The notes below the pieces were generated by a model. The model was not told where the DNA came from and made no database searches. It saw nothing but the letters and a program-made list of their open reading frames with translations. A DNA stretch of 64,000 nucleotides from Anaerolineae bacterium (GTDB taxonomy: Bacteria; Chloroflexota; Anaerolineae; Anaerolineales; Villigracilaceae): assembly GCA_017303655.1 (NCBI GenBank), contig JAFLCE010000010.1:1-64000 (forward strand), read 5' to 3'. A program made the translations under genes and the position numbers. This document shows, piece by piece, positions 7,813 to 14,729 of the stretch (its first letter is position 1; every line of letters begins with the position of its first letter).

Positions 7813-9144
7813 ATGAAAAACTATACAACCTTAATTCTTGCCGGATTGGTGATTGTGCTCGCCGCAGTGTTGATTGGCGTCATGGTCTATATTCAGAATC
7901 AGCCTGCGGAGGTTCGCGCGATTCAGCCGTTGGTCGAGATCGCGGAAATGGAACCCGATTCTGCCAGATGGGGCATTAATTACCCCAACCAGTATCATTC
8001 GTTATTGAAGACTGAAACCAATAACATCGATACGACTTATGCCGGTTCTTCTCAGTTCTCATGGCTCGAACGTGATCCGCGCCAGGTGATCTTGTTTGGC
8101 GGGTATCCGTTTAGCAAGGATTACAACGATGACCGCGGTCACGCCAATGCGTTGAATGATGTTCGCGAGACAAAACGTTTGAACCTGAACGATGAAGACC
8201 CCAAACACACGCCTGCCACCTGCTATTCCTGCAAATCATCCGACAACCCTGGCTTGTGGGCAGAACTTGGCATGGAAGCTTATGACGCGATGTCTTTCAA
8301 TGAGATGACACCGAACATCAATAATTCCATTGGCTGCTCCAACTGCCACGAAGCTGGGACGATGCGACTGATCGCCACCAACCCGGCGTTGATCGAAGCC
8401 CTCGAACGCCAGGGCAAGGATTGGGAAACTTATTCCCGCCAGGAAATGCGCTCGTTGGTTTGTGCTAACTGCCACGTTGAATATTATTTCAAAGGCGATG
8501 GCAAGTATCTAACCTTCCCATGGGATAACGGCACCAAGGTCGAAGAGATCATTTCCTACTACGAAGAAGTTGGCTTCAAAGATTGGGCGTATCCTGAAAC
8601 CGAAAGCCCCATGCTTAAGGCGCAACACCCTGAATATGAATTCTTTACGGCGGGCAGCACTCACTATGAAGCCGGTGTTTCCTGTGCCGATTGCCACATG
8701 CCTTACGTCCGTGATGGGGCAACCAAGTACTCTTCGCATGATGTTCACAGTCCGTTGTTGAACCCCGAAGAAGCTTGCGGACAATGCCATACCAATACAG
8801 ATTATGTTGTGGAGCGCGTTGCCATCATTCAACAGCAGGTGGCTGAGACGAAGATCACCGCTGAAGATGCCATTATCGATGCGATGACCGCCATCAAGGC
8901 GGCGGTTGCGGCTGGCAATGCTGACCCGGCTCTGCTGGATGAAGCCAAGAAGCTACATCGTGAAGCTCAATTCATGTGGGATTTCATCTCTGCTGAAAAC
9001 TCGACCGGTTTCCACAACCCGGAGTACGCGCTGGAAGTACTCTCCAAGTCCATTGATACGGCGCGACGGGCGCAGATGCTTGCCGCACAGTCGGTAGGTG
9101 ATATGTCTCTACTTGAGACGGGCACATACTACGAGAACAAGTAA
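7813..9144 (+). CDS. nrfA: Ammonia-forming cytochrome c nitrite reductase NrfA
   Basis: NrfA reduces nitrite to ammonium with six electrons outside the cytoplasmic membrane. The ATG at 7813 is preferred over in-frame ATGs at 7798 and 7807 because AGGAG lies 7 bases upstream. The 443-residue product has an N-terminal membrane anchor and five haem sites: the active-site C137YSC140K with the diagnostic lysine, then C175SNCH, C217ANCH, C291ADCH and C322GQCH. VEYYFKG follows the third haem and LKAQHPE precedes the fourth, as in calcium-binding NrfA. With nrfH it forms a complete dissimilatory nitrite-to-ammonium module. A CRP/FNR-like site lies upstream and a Crp/Fnr gene downstream. Confidence 0.94.
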   Translation: MKNYTTLILAGLVIVLAAVLIGVMVYIQNQPAEVRAIQPLVEIAEMEPDSARWGINYPNQYHSLLKTETNNIDTTYAGSSQFSWLERDPRQVILFGGYPFSKDYNDDRGHANALNDVRETKRLNLNDEDPKHTPATCYSCKSSDNPGLWAELGMEAYDAMSFNEMTPNINNSIGCSNCHEAGTMRLIATNPALIEALERQGKDWETYSRQEMRSLVCANCHVEYYFKGDGKYLTFPWDNGTKVEEIISYYEEVGFKDWAYPETESPMLKAQHPEYEFFTAGSTHYEAGVSCADCHMPYVRDGATKYSSHDVHSPLLNPEEACGQCHTNTDYVVERVAIIQQQVAETKITAEDAIIDAMTAIKAAVAAGNADPALLDEAKKLHREAQFMWDFISAENSTGFHNPEYALEVLSKSIDTARRAQMLAAQSVGDMSLLETGTYYENK

Positions 9145-9160
9145 CATCAAATACACTTAC

Positions 9161-9192
9161 GCCCCGCCAAACTGGCGGGGCGTTTTTATTTT
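9161..9192 (+). terminator. Intrinsic terminator after nrfHA
   Basis: A 9-bp stem GCCCCGCCA/TGGCGGGGC with a 3-base loop is followed by GTTTTTATTTT. Confidence 0.85.
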
Positions 9193-9239
9193 GGGAACAT
9201 TTCAGGGCAAATGTTCGTTCTATGAACAAGGAGTTTCAC

Positions 9240-9683
9240 ATGAAGAAAATTTTATTGCTCGTTCTTTCGCTTTTACTGGCAGCCTGTTCCACTACATCTG
9301 AGTATGACCAGAACCTCCAGAAATGGCAGGATGCAGATATTTCCCATTATCAATTCGACCTGTTCATCGGCTGCTTCTGTCCATTTCGGGATGTGATGCC
9401 GTTGACCATTGAAGTGCAGAATGGAGAAGTGGTTTCCATTACACAACAGGATGGAACTGCTGTCGCAGAGAACGACCCATCCTATACCTATTTCGTCGAG
9501 GTCGCTACGGTGGAACGCCTTTTTGAAAAATTAAGTTCCAGCCTAAACGGCGGCGCGGATGAAGTGCTTGTTACGTACGATGATACGTATGGTTTCCCAT
9601 CCACTATCTCCATAGACCAGATCAAAGAGGCTATAGACGACGAAATCGCTTATCAAGTGGATAATTTTGAAGTCCTGCCATAA
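9240..9683 (+). CDS. DUF6174-type lipoprotein
   Basis: The 147-residue product has a lipoprotein signal peptide with lipobox LLAAC (Cys near residue 15). The mature part resembles DUF6174 proteins: a start with HYQFDL, a strand CPFRDVMPLTIEVQNG, and an ending with DDTYGFPSTISID, similar to the family's YDPxYGFPxxIxID signature. The biochemical role of the family is unknown. The ATG at 9240 is chosen because AAGGAG lies just upstream; an ATG at 9222 is in frame but lacks this. A terminator separates it from nrfA, so it is probably an independent unit. Confidence 0.75.
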   Translation: MKKILLLVLSLLLAACSTTSEYDQNLQKWQDADISHYQFDLFIGCFCPFRDVMPLTIEVQNGEVVSITQQDGTAVAENDPSYTYFVEVATVERLFEKLSSSLNGGADEVLVTYDDTYGFPSTISIDQIKEAIDDEIAYQVDNFEVLP

Positions 9684-9684
9684 A

Positions 9685-9718
9685 ACAAAAAGCGGCGAAT
9701 TCGCCGCTTTTTGTTTTT
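9685..9718. terminator. Bidirectional terminator between convergent genes
   Basis: A perfect palindrome ACAAAAAGCGGCGAA/TTCGCCGCTTTTTGT with A- and T-tracts on either side serves the lipoprotein gene on the plus strand and the Crp/Fnr gene on the minus strand. Confidence 0.85.
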
Positions 9719-10400
9719 AAGTGGGTTGTATCCATTGCTCAAAGATTTTCCGGTCCAAGATCTGGATGCGCCGATCTTCCATTTTGATCGCGCCGCTTCG
9801 TTCCAATTCTTTGAGCGACCTTGCCACCACCTCACGTACGGTTCCCAACCGCGCCGCCAGTTGTTCCTGCGTCCAGTTGCTTGATTTATCCTGTAACAGT
9901 TCGGTGTCGATCAGGCGTGCGAGGCGATGGGTGACTTGGTAGAACGCCATTTCACTGACCATGCGCACCATGCCGCGCAGCATCGTCCCAAAATTGACAA
10001 GTACCTTTTGCGCAAAGGCAGGATGTTTCATAACCAATTCATGCAGCTTGTGCTTATCGATCACCCAGACCTGGCAGAGTTCCAAGGCTTCCACATTGAC
10101 CGGGCTAGTGCCTTCATCGAAAGCGGGCACTTCGGCAAAGGTATCGCCTTCCTGAAGCACGCGGACGATATACTGGCGTCCCTGTGGTGAGAGGCGGAAT
10201 ATTTTTGCGCTACCCTGCTCCATGATGAACAAACCGTCGCAGGCGTCATCTTCCCACAACAGAACATCTCCGCGCTGGTATTCGCGGAGTTGGGTTTGTT
10301 CTGCTACGTCCTTAAGTAGAGCATCATTAAGATCATTGAAATACTGATTCCCCCGAACTGCCCCCATTCTTTGTTTTAGAGTCGTGTCAACAAGTTTCAT
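9717..10400 (-). CDS. Crp/Fnr-family transcription regulator
   Basis: The 227-residue product has an N-terminal cyclic-nucleotide-type beta-barrel (about 15-130; LFIMEQGSAKIFRLSPQGR, then a GDTFAEVPAFD turn) and a C-terminal winged HTH (about 165-225; WTQEQLAARLGTVREVVARSLKELE). There is no N-terminal Cys cluster, so it is not a classical oxygen-sensing FNR. The barrel turn lacks the usual GExxG...RxA cAMP-binding signature, so the ligand is uncertain. It starts directly after the stop codon of the phosphoribosyltransferase gene and is co-transcribed with it. The TGTAA-N6-TCACA site in front of nrfHA, 2.5 kb away, is a candidate target by inference. Confidence 0.88.
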   Translation of the reverse strand: MKLVDTTLKQRMGAVRGNQYFNDLNDALLKDVAEQTQLREYQRGDVLLWEDDACDGLFIMEQGSAKIFRLSPQGRQYIVRVLQEGDTFAEVPAFDEGTSPVNVEALELCQVWVIDKHKLHELVMKHPAFAQKVLVNFGTMLRGMVRMVSEMAFYQVTHRLARLIDTELLQDKSSNWTQEQLAARLGTVREVVARSLKELERSGAIKMEDRRIQILDRKIFEQWIQPT

Positions 10401-10922
10401 TTAGGATTGTAGATCACCAAGCAGAACTTGGTCTGGTCCCCGGTCGATCTCCCAGGGATAGGTGATGAAGGCATCGGTGGTGGCGGCGTAATAATCAGGG
10501 CGGACGCTGCCAAACAGATTACGATATGGATTGAAATGCAGCACACAAGTCTCAGGGAAGCCGCCTGCCGCCGAAACGCGATTCTTAACCGCAGTGATGG
10601 TACGACCGGATCCCCAAACATCATCCACGATCAAGGTTGGGCGTCCACGTAATTTATCTTCGGCGGGGAATTGAATGAACTCGGGCCATGCCATGAATGC
10701 AGATGATTTTTCACTTTGCATTTGCGCTGGGAAGTCCACCGCCGCAGTGAGGATGTGGGTGATATCCATCGCGTCTGCCAGCATCCCACCGGGGATGATA
10801 CCGCCGCGGGTGATCAACACCATGGCTGTGAATTCACGTTTGAACTGTGGGATCAAATGGTCAATAAGTTTGTCCACTTCTTCCCAGGATATGGCTTCTT
10901 GTCGGCGGGGTTCAGGTTTCAT
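10401..10922 (-). CDS. Phosphoribosyltransferase (purine, xanthine/guanine type)
   Basis: The 173-residue product is a type-I phosphoribosyltransferase. The PRPP-binding motif LIVDDVWGSGRTI lies near residues 98-110, and the N-terminal phosphate loop region reads LITRGGIIPGGMLADAM near 37. The length and motifs are close to xanthine-guanine phosphoribosyltransferase (Gpt), which salvages purine bases, but the base specificity cannot be fixed from sequence. A TAAAAT box ends exactly six bases before the ATG and no Shine-Dalgarno sequence is present, so the transcript is probably leaderless. The Crp/Fnr gene follows without any gap. Confidence 0.82.
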   Translation of the reverse strand: MKPEPRRQEAISWEEVDKLIDHLIPQFKREFTAMVLITRGGIIPGGMLADAMDITHILTAAVDFPAQMQSEKSSAFMAWPEFIQFPAEDKLRGRPTLIVDDVWGSGRTITAVKNRVSAAGGFPETCVLHFNPYRNLFGSVRPDYYAATTDAFITYPWEIDRGPDQVLLGDLQS

Positions 10923-10928
10923 GGGTTT

Positions 10929-10934
10929 ATTTTA
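10929..10934 (-). promoter_or_regulatory. -10 box of a probable leaderless promoter (phosphoribosyltransferase)
   Basis: On the minus strand TAAAAT is followed by six bases (AAACCC) and then the ATG, which puts the expected start point on the start codon. Confidence 0.5.
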
Positions 10935-10948
10935 TCAAAAGAATAGAA

Positions 10949-10983
10949 AGACCCTAAAGGTTTTAGAAAAACCTTTAGGGTCT
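10949..10983 (-). terminator. Hairpin terminator of the DUF6159-like gene
   Basis: AGACCCTAAAGGTTTT pairs with AAAACCTTTAGGGTCT around a 3-base loop. On the minus strand it follows the membrane-protein gene and leads into TTCTATTCTTTT. Confidence 0.75.
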
Positions 10984-10992
10984 GCTTAACTG

Positions 10993-11895
10993 TCAGGAGG
11001 CAAGAACCGCCGCGAGCGGAGCCGGAGCCGCAACCTGCGACGGGACTCTTCCCTCCGCTGTGGCTTTTTCCACATCGCGTGCCCAAATGTAGAGGCAGGT
11101 GTGATACGCCGTGGTGGTGTACGAACTGAACACGCTGGCGACCATCACAAACGAGAAGAAGATCACTGCACCGATCACAATGCCAATGATGGTTATTGTG
11201 AGCTCGCCACTAGAAGCGAATGCCAGCCCACCACCAACCGCAAGCGCGATCAAGAAGCCGACCAGCCCGAATAAAGAGCCGATCAACCCCGCTACAAAGC
11301 GCACACCGACCGTGCTGATACCGATCAGCAGCAGATTTTCTTTTGTGATCTTCCAAATGCGCTGCATGCCATCTTTGAGATTGAGGTCGTCAATGATCAT
11401 CGCAGGTAGGACGAGTGCCGCAGCTTCTGTCCACAGGGTTTCGAGTAGACCGGTGGCTTGGCGGGCAATGCTTGAAGCCATGCCACCGCGACGGTTACGA
11501 CGTGATGCATTGCGCAGCATGGAAACAGCCGTAGATGCCGCTGCCAGGGTCAGGATGTCGAAAAAGTCACGCTTGACGATTGCCCAAGCATGGTCCATGC
11601 GACCATCTCCTTTGGTGATGTAGCCATAGATCAAGTAGGCCGTCATGCCGGAGAAGACGTAGGTCACAGTGAATTGAATGAACATTAAGATGCCGCCCAT
11701 CACAGCCAGCACGATATTCACAAATTCGCTGCCGCTAAAAAGGAAGGCTGCGATCGCCATCGGAATGATGCCAATGAAGGAGATGATGCCGCCGACCACC
11801 AGGGCATAGACCGAAGGCTTGAGCAGGTCTTTATCTTTGAATGCCATGCTCCATGCCTGCTTTAAGAACGACCAACCACGTGAAAAACTTTGCAT
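10993..11895 (-). CDS. DUF6159-like polytopic membrane protein
   Basis: The start at 11895 is preferred because GAGGAG lies about 10 bases upstream; the frame is open for 33 more codons but they look non-coding. The 300-residue product opens with a short amphipathic part (FSRGWSFLKQAWSMAFKDKDLL) and then has about six membrane segments, ending in a cytoplasmic tail. The opening and layout resemble DUF6159 proteins, whose function is unknown. It is a single gene with its own terminator. A role in metabolism cannot be inferred. Confidence 0.72.
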   Translation of the reverse strand: MQSFSRGWSFLKQAWSMAFKDKDLLKPSVYALVVGGIISFIGIIPMAIAAFLFSGSEFVNIVLAVMGGILMFIQFTVTYVFSGMTAYLIYGYITKGDGRMDHAWAIVKRDFFDILTLAAASTAVSMLRNASRRNRRGGMASSIARQATGLLETLWTEAAALVLPAMIIDDLNLKDGMQRIWKITKENLLLIGISTVGVRFVAGLIGSLFGLVGFLIALAVGGGLAFASSGELTITIIGIVIGAVIFFSFVMVASVFSSYTTTAYHTCLYIWARDVEKATAEGRVPSQVAAPAPLAAVLAS

Positions 11896-11975
11896 TTGAC
11901 ACTCTCCTCGGGAAACTTTTAACGAATGATCGCAAACCAGCCAAAACGAAGGTTTGCGCCTGCAAACAAGCCAAG

Positions 11976-11981
11976 TATAAT
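11976..11981 (+). promoter_or_regulatory. TATAAT box upstream of the cytochrome c gene
   Basis: TATAAT lies 27 bases before the ATG at 12009. Transcription would start near 11988. AGGATATGTT before the ATG contains a weak AGGA ribosome binding site. Confidence 0.5.
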
Positions 11982-12008
11982 CGTGCAATTCCATTTTTAG
12001 GATATGTT

Positions 12009-12389
12009 ATGAAAATAAAATTTGTCTTCGCCCTGCTGGCGGCTGCGTTAAGCCTTGCTGCTTGTTCGGCTGCCGCCACCCCGGTTCCCACCCCTACACC
12101 TGATCCATTCATCTTGCAGGGACAAGCGGTCTTCAATGCCCGCTGTGCCACCTGTCATGCCCTCGTCCCAGATACGATTATCATTGGACCATCCTTGAAC
12201 GGCATTGCCACCCGCGCAGAAACCCGCGTCGCCGGACAGGATGCTGAGGAATATATAACGCTCTCCATCTTAAGACCCGGTGATTACGTGGTGGAAGGCT
12301 TTAATAATGTGATGATCACCAACCTCGCGAAAGAAGTCACCAGTGAAGATATGAATGCACTGGTCGCATTTTTGATGACGTTGAAATAA
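12009..12389 (+). CDS. Mono-haem cytochrome c lipoprotein
   Basis: The 126-residue product has a signal peptide with lipobox LAAC (Cys near 19), a Thr/Pro linker (PVPTPTPDP) and a class-I cytochrome c domain with CATCH near residues 50-54. A Met in the sequence NVMITNLAKEV is the probable sixth haem ligand. It would carry electrons at the outer face of the membrane. It lies 46 bases before the di-haem peroxidase/beta-helix gene, so it is a likely redox partner of that enzyme. The longer open frame upstream, starting at 11841, overlaps the neighbouring gene start and lacks a signal peptide at its N-terminus, so it is rejected. Confidence 0.87.
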   Translation: MKIKFVFALLAAALSLAACSAAATPVPTPTPDPFILQGQAVFNARCATCHALVPDTIIIGPSLNGIATRAETRVAGQDAEEYITLSILRPGDYVVEGFNNVMITNLAKEVTSEDMNALVAFLMTLK

Positions 12390-12435
12390 CCTGCTTATAG
12401 AATAGCAGGATAAAACTGAATACAGAGGAGAGTGT

Positions 12436-14685
12436 ATGAAAGTTTGGATCAAACGTATCTTTTTAGGGTTGGGCATTTTGTTGCTCGTTGGCGTTGCCCT
12501 TGCCGCATTTGTGCCTCTTGCCCCTGCCGTGGAATTGCCCGAAGAACAGTGGGGAGCAGGCTCCAGCAGTGTTGAACCCGCCTGGAGCGGATTGCAGCGT
12601 GACTTCCCTGCCACAAACGAGACAGTGGATAATCCATCCACGCCTGAAAAAGTGGAACTGGGTCGCCTCCTTTTCTTTGACCCGGTCCTGTCTCAAAACG
12701 ACGACATGTCCTGCGCCTCATGCCATCACCCTGACTTGGGCTTTACCGATGGCAGACCTCAAGCCTTTGGTGCAGACCAGAAGCCATTAACTCGCAATGC
12801 CATGAGCTTATGGAATGTGACCTACAACACCAACTTCTTCTGGGATGGTCGCGCTGCCACGCTTGAGGAGCAGATGGAAACACCCATCACCAACCCGGAT
12901 GAAATGGGCGCTTCTCCTGAACAGATCGTTGCCGAGTTGAAAGCCATTCCCGAATATGTAGATCTGTTCGAGAAAGCCTTTGGCAGTGCCGATGCGGTTA
13001 CGTTTGAAAATGTCCAACATGCGATCGCTGCTTTTGAACGCACGTTGGTGAGCAATAACTCACCCTTTGATCGTTATGCCACTGGCGAAGTAAGCGCCCT
13101 GACACCTTCCCAGCGCCGTGGACTGGGTCTCTTCCGTTCGGCGGCGACCCGCTGTTTTGAATGTCACGCCGCACCAACTTTCAGCGACGACTCATTCTCT
13201 GTCACTGGCGTTCCTGACCTTGCCGGTCAAGAGCATGATGCAGGACGCAAAGCCATTGAAGACACCAGTTTGGATGGCGCGTTCAAAGCACCGACCTTGC
13301 GCAATATTGCCCTCACTGCGCCTTACATGCATAATGGAGCCTTTAATACACTTGAAGAAGTGGTGGATTTTTACGCCAAAGGCGGCGGACGCGATGACGG
13401 TGTTGCCGACGTGGATATGCACGTCCTCGGCTTTGAATTGACCGAGCAGGAAAAAGCGGATTTGGTCGCTTTCATGTATGCGTTGACCGATGAAAGTAAC
13501 CTGCCTGAGATTCCCACGTCTGTGCCTTCAGGCTTGGATGTGGTGAAAAAGCTTGAACCTGTGCAGGCGCGTCAAATTGTTAGCGAGATCAATGCTGCTG
13601 AAACTGAATCAAGTGCCACGTCTACGCATGAGCCGGTGACTTTGAGAGTCGAGCCCGGTCAGACCATTCAGGAAGTTGTCGATCAGGCATTGCCCGGCGA
13701 CACCATCGAAGTCCCATATGGAATCTATGAAGAACATGTCATCATTGATGTGAGCGATGTCAAGTTCTTTGGTATCCCGAACGATGCGGGTGAGTGGCCA
13801 ATCATCGAAGGCAACGGCACCGGGTCGGATGGTGTGATCGCCTCCGGCAATAACTTTGAGATGGCGTACTTCCAGGTGAAGAACTTTACGAGCAATGGTG
13901 TGCTGGTGGAAGGTTCAACTGGCGTATACCTGCATGACATGTACATTGAGAATACGGGTGTGTATGGCGTCTACCCCGTGCGTTGTACTGATGTGTTGAT
14001 TGAACGCATTGAAGGTACGCTGATGAACGATGCGGCGATCTATGCAGGTAAATCGAAGGATGTTGTTATCCGCGATACATTGACCTATGGAAATGTGATC
14101 GGCATCGAGTTGGAGAATACGGTCAACGGTGAAGTGTATAACAATGTTGCACACGACAACACCATCGGTATTTTTATTGACCTGTTGCCGCAGTTGCCTT
14201 CCAAAGTATCGATGTACACCAAGGTATATGACAACGTTTCAGAGAATAACAATGGCGCGAACTTTGGCAAGCCCGGCACGGCGGTCTCGCTCATCCCGCC
14301 GGGGACAGGGATGTTGATCCTTGCCGCAGATCACGTGGAAGTGTATGGCAATACTTTCAAGGGCAATAAAACCGTTGGCTTGGCGATCTTCAACCTCACC
14401 ATTGGTTTCTCGCCCGAAGAGATTGATGTTGATCCCAACCCCGACCATAACTTTGCCCATGATAACATCTATGAGAACAATGGCTATGATGCTGATCCGT
14501 TCGTGAAGAATATGCTTGGTAGTGGCTTCGATATTGTGTGGGATACGACCGGTGTCGACAATCGCTTCGATGAACCGAACGCGAAGACATCATTCCCGCC
14601 TGCATTGCCCAAGAGCAACTGGCCCCAGCCGTTGTATAACTTATACTGGCGCGTGTTGAATTTTGCTGTGGGGTTGATCTCGTAA
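12436..14685 (+). CDS. Di-haem cytochrome c peroxidase (MauG/CCP-like) fused to a right-handed beta-helix
   Basis: Residues 1-28 are a signal peptide or anchor. Residues 55-355 are a di-haem CCP/MauG domain with haem sites C93ASC96H and C240FEC243H and family motifs PLTRNAMSLWN, FFWDGRAATLEEQME and APYMHNGAFNTLEEVVDFY. Residues 395-740 form a parallel beta-helix of the NosD/pectate-lyase type: GQTIQEVVDQALPGDTIEVP, followed by many short turns with Asn ladders such as NNVAHDNTIGI and YGNTFKGNKTVGL. CCPs normally stop at about 320-360 residues, so the helix is an addition. It may bind a polymer or present a substrate, by inference. AGAGGAGAG precedes the ATG, and the cytochrome c gene lies directly upstream. 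Confidence 0.88.
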   Translation: MKVWIKRIFLGLGILLLVGVALAAFVPLAPAVELPEEQWGAGSSSVEPAWSGLQRDFPATNETVDNPSTPEKVELGRLLFFDPVLSQNDDMSCASCHHPDLGFTDGRPQAFGADQKPLTRNAMSLWNVTYNTNFFWDGRAATLEEQMETPITNPDEMGASPEQIVAELKAIPEYVDLFEKAFGSADAVTFENVQHAIAAFERTLVSNNSPFDRYATGEVSALTPSQRRGLGLFRSAATRCFECHAAPTFSDDSFSVTGVPDLAGQEHDAGRKAIEDTSLDGAFKAPTLRNIALTAPYMHNGAFNTLEEVVDFYAKGGGRDDGVADVDMHVLGFELTEQEKADLVAFMYALTDESNLPEIPTSVPSGLDVVKKLEPVQARQIVSEINAAETESSATSTHEPVTLRVEPGQTIQEVVDQALPGDTIEVPYGIYEEHVIIDVSDVKFFGIPNDAGEWPIIEGNGTGSDGVIASGNNFEMAYFQVKNFTSNGVLVEGSTGVYLHDMYIENTGVYGVYPVRCTDVLIERIEGTLMNDAAIYAGKSKDVVIRDTLTYGNVIGIELENTVNGEVYNNVAHDNTIGIFIDLLPQLPSKVSMYTKVYDNVSENNNGANFGKPGTAVSLIPPGTGMLILAADHVEVYGNTFKGNKTVGLAIFNLTIGFSPEEIDVDPNPDHNFAHDNIYENNGYDADPFVKNMLGSGFDIVWDTTGVDNRFDEPNAKTSFPPALPKSNWPQPLYNLYWRVLNFAVGLIS

Positions 14686-14690
14686 TTGAT

Positions 14691-14729
14691 AAAAACTTGG
14701 CTGAGGGCTTAGCCCTCAGCCAAGTTTTT
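14691..14729. terminator. Bidirectional terminator between the peroxidase gene and priA
   Basis: A perfect 19-bp stem, AAAAACTTGGCTGAGGGCT with AGCCCTCAGCCAAGTTTTT, surrounds a single-base centre. It overlaps the priA stop codon by two bases. Confidence 0.9.

Noticed and set aside
11841..12008. N-terminal extension of the cytochrome c gene
   Set aside because: It would bury the signal peptide and lipobox and overlaps the start of the divergent membrane-protein gene.
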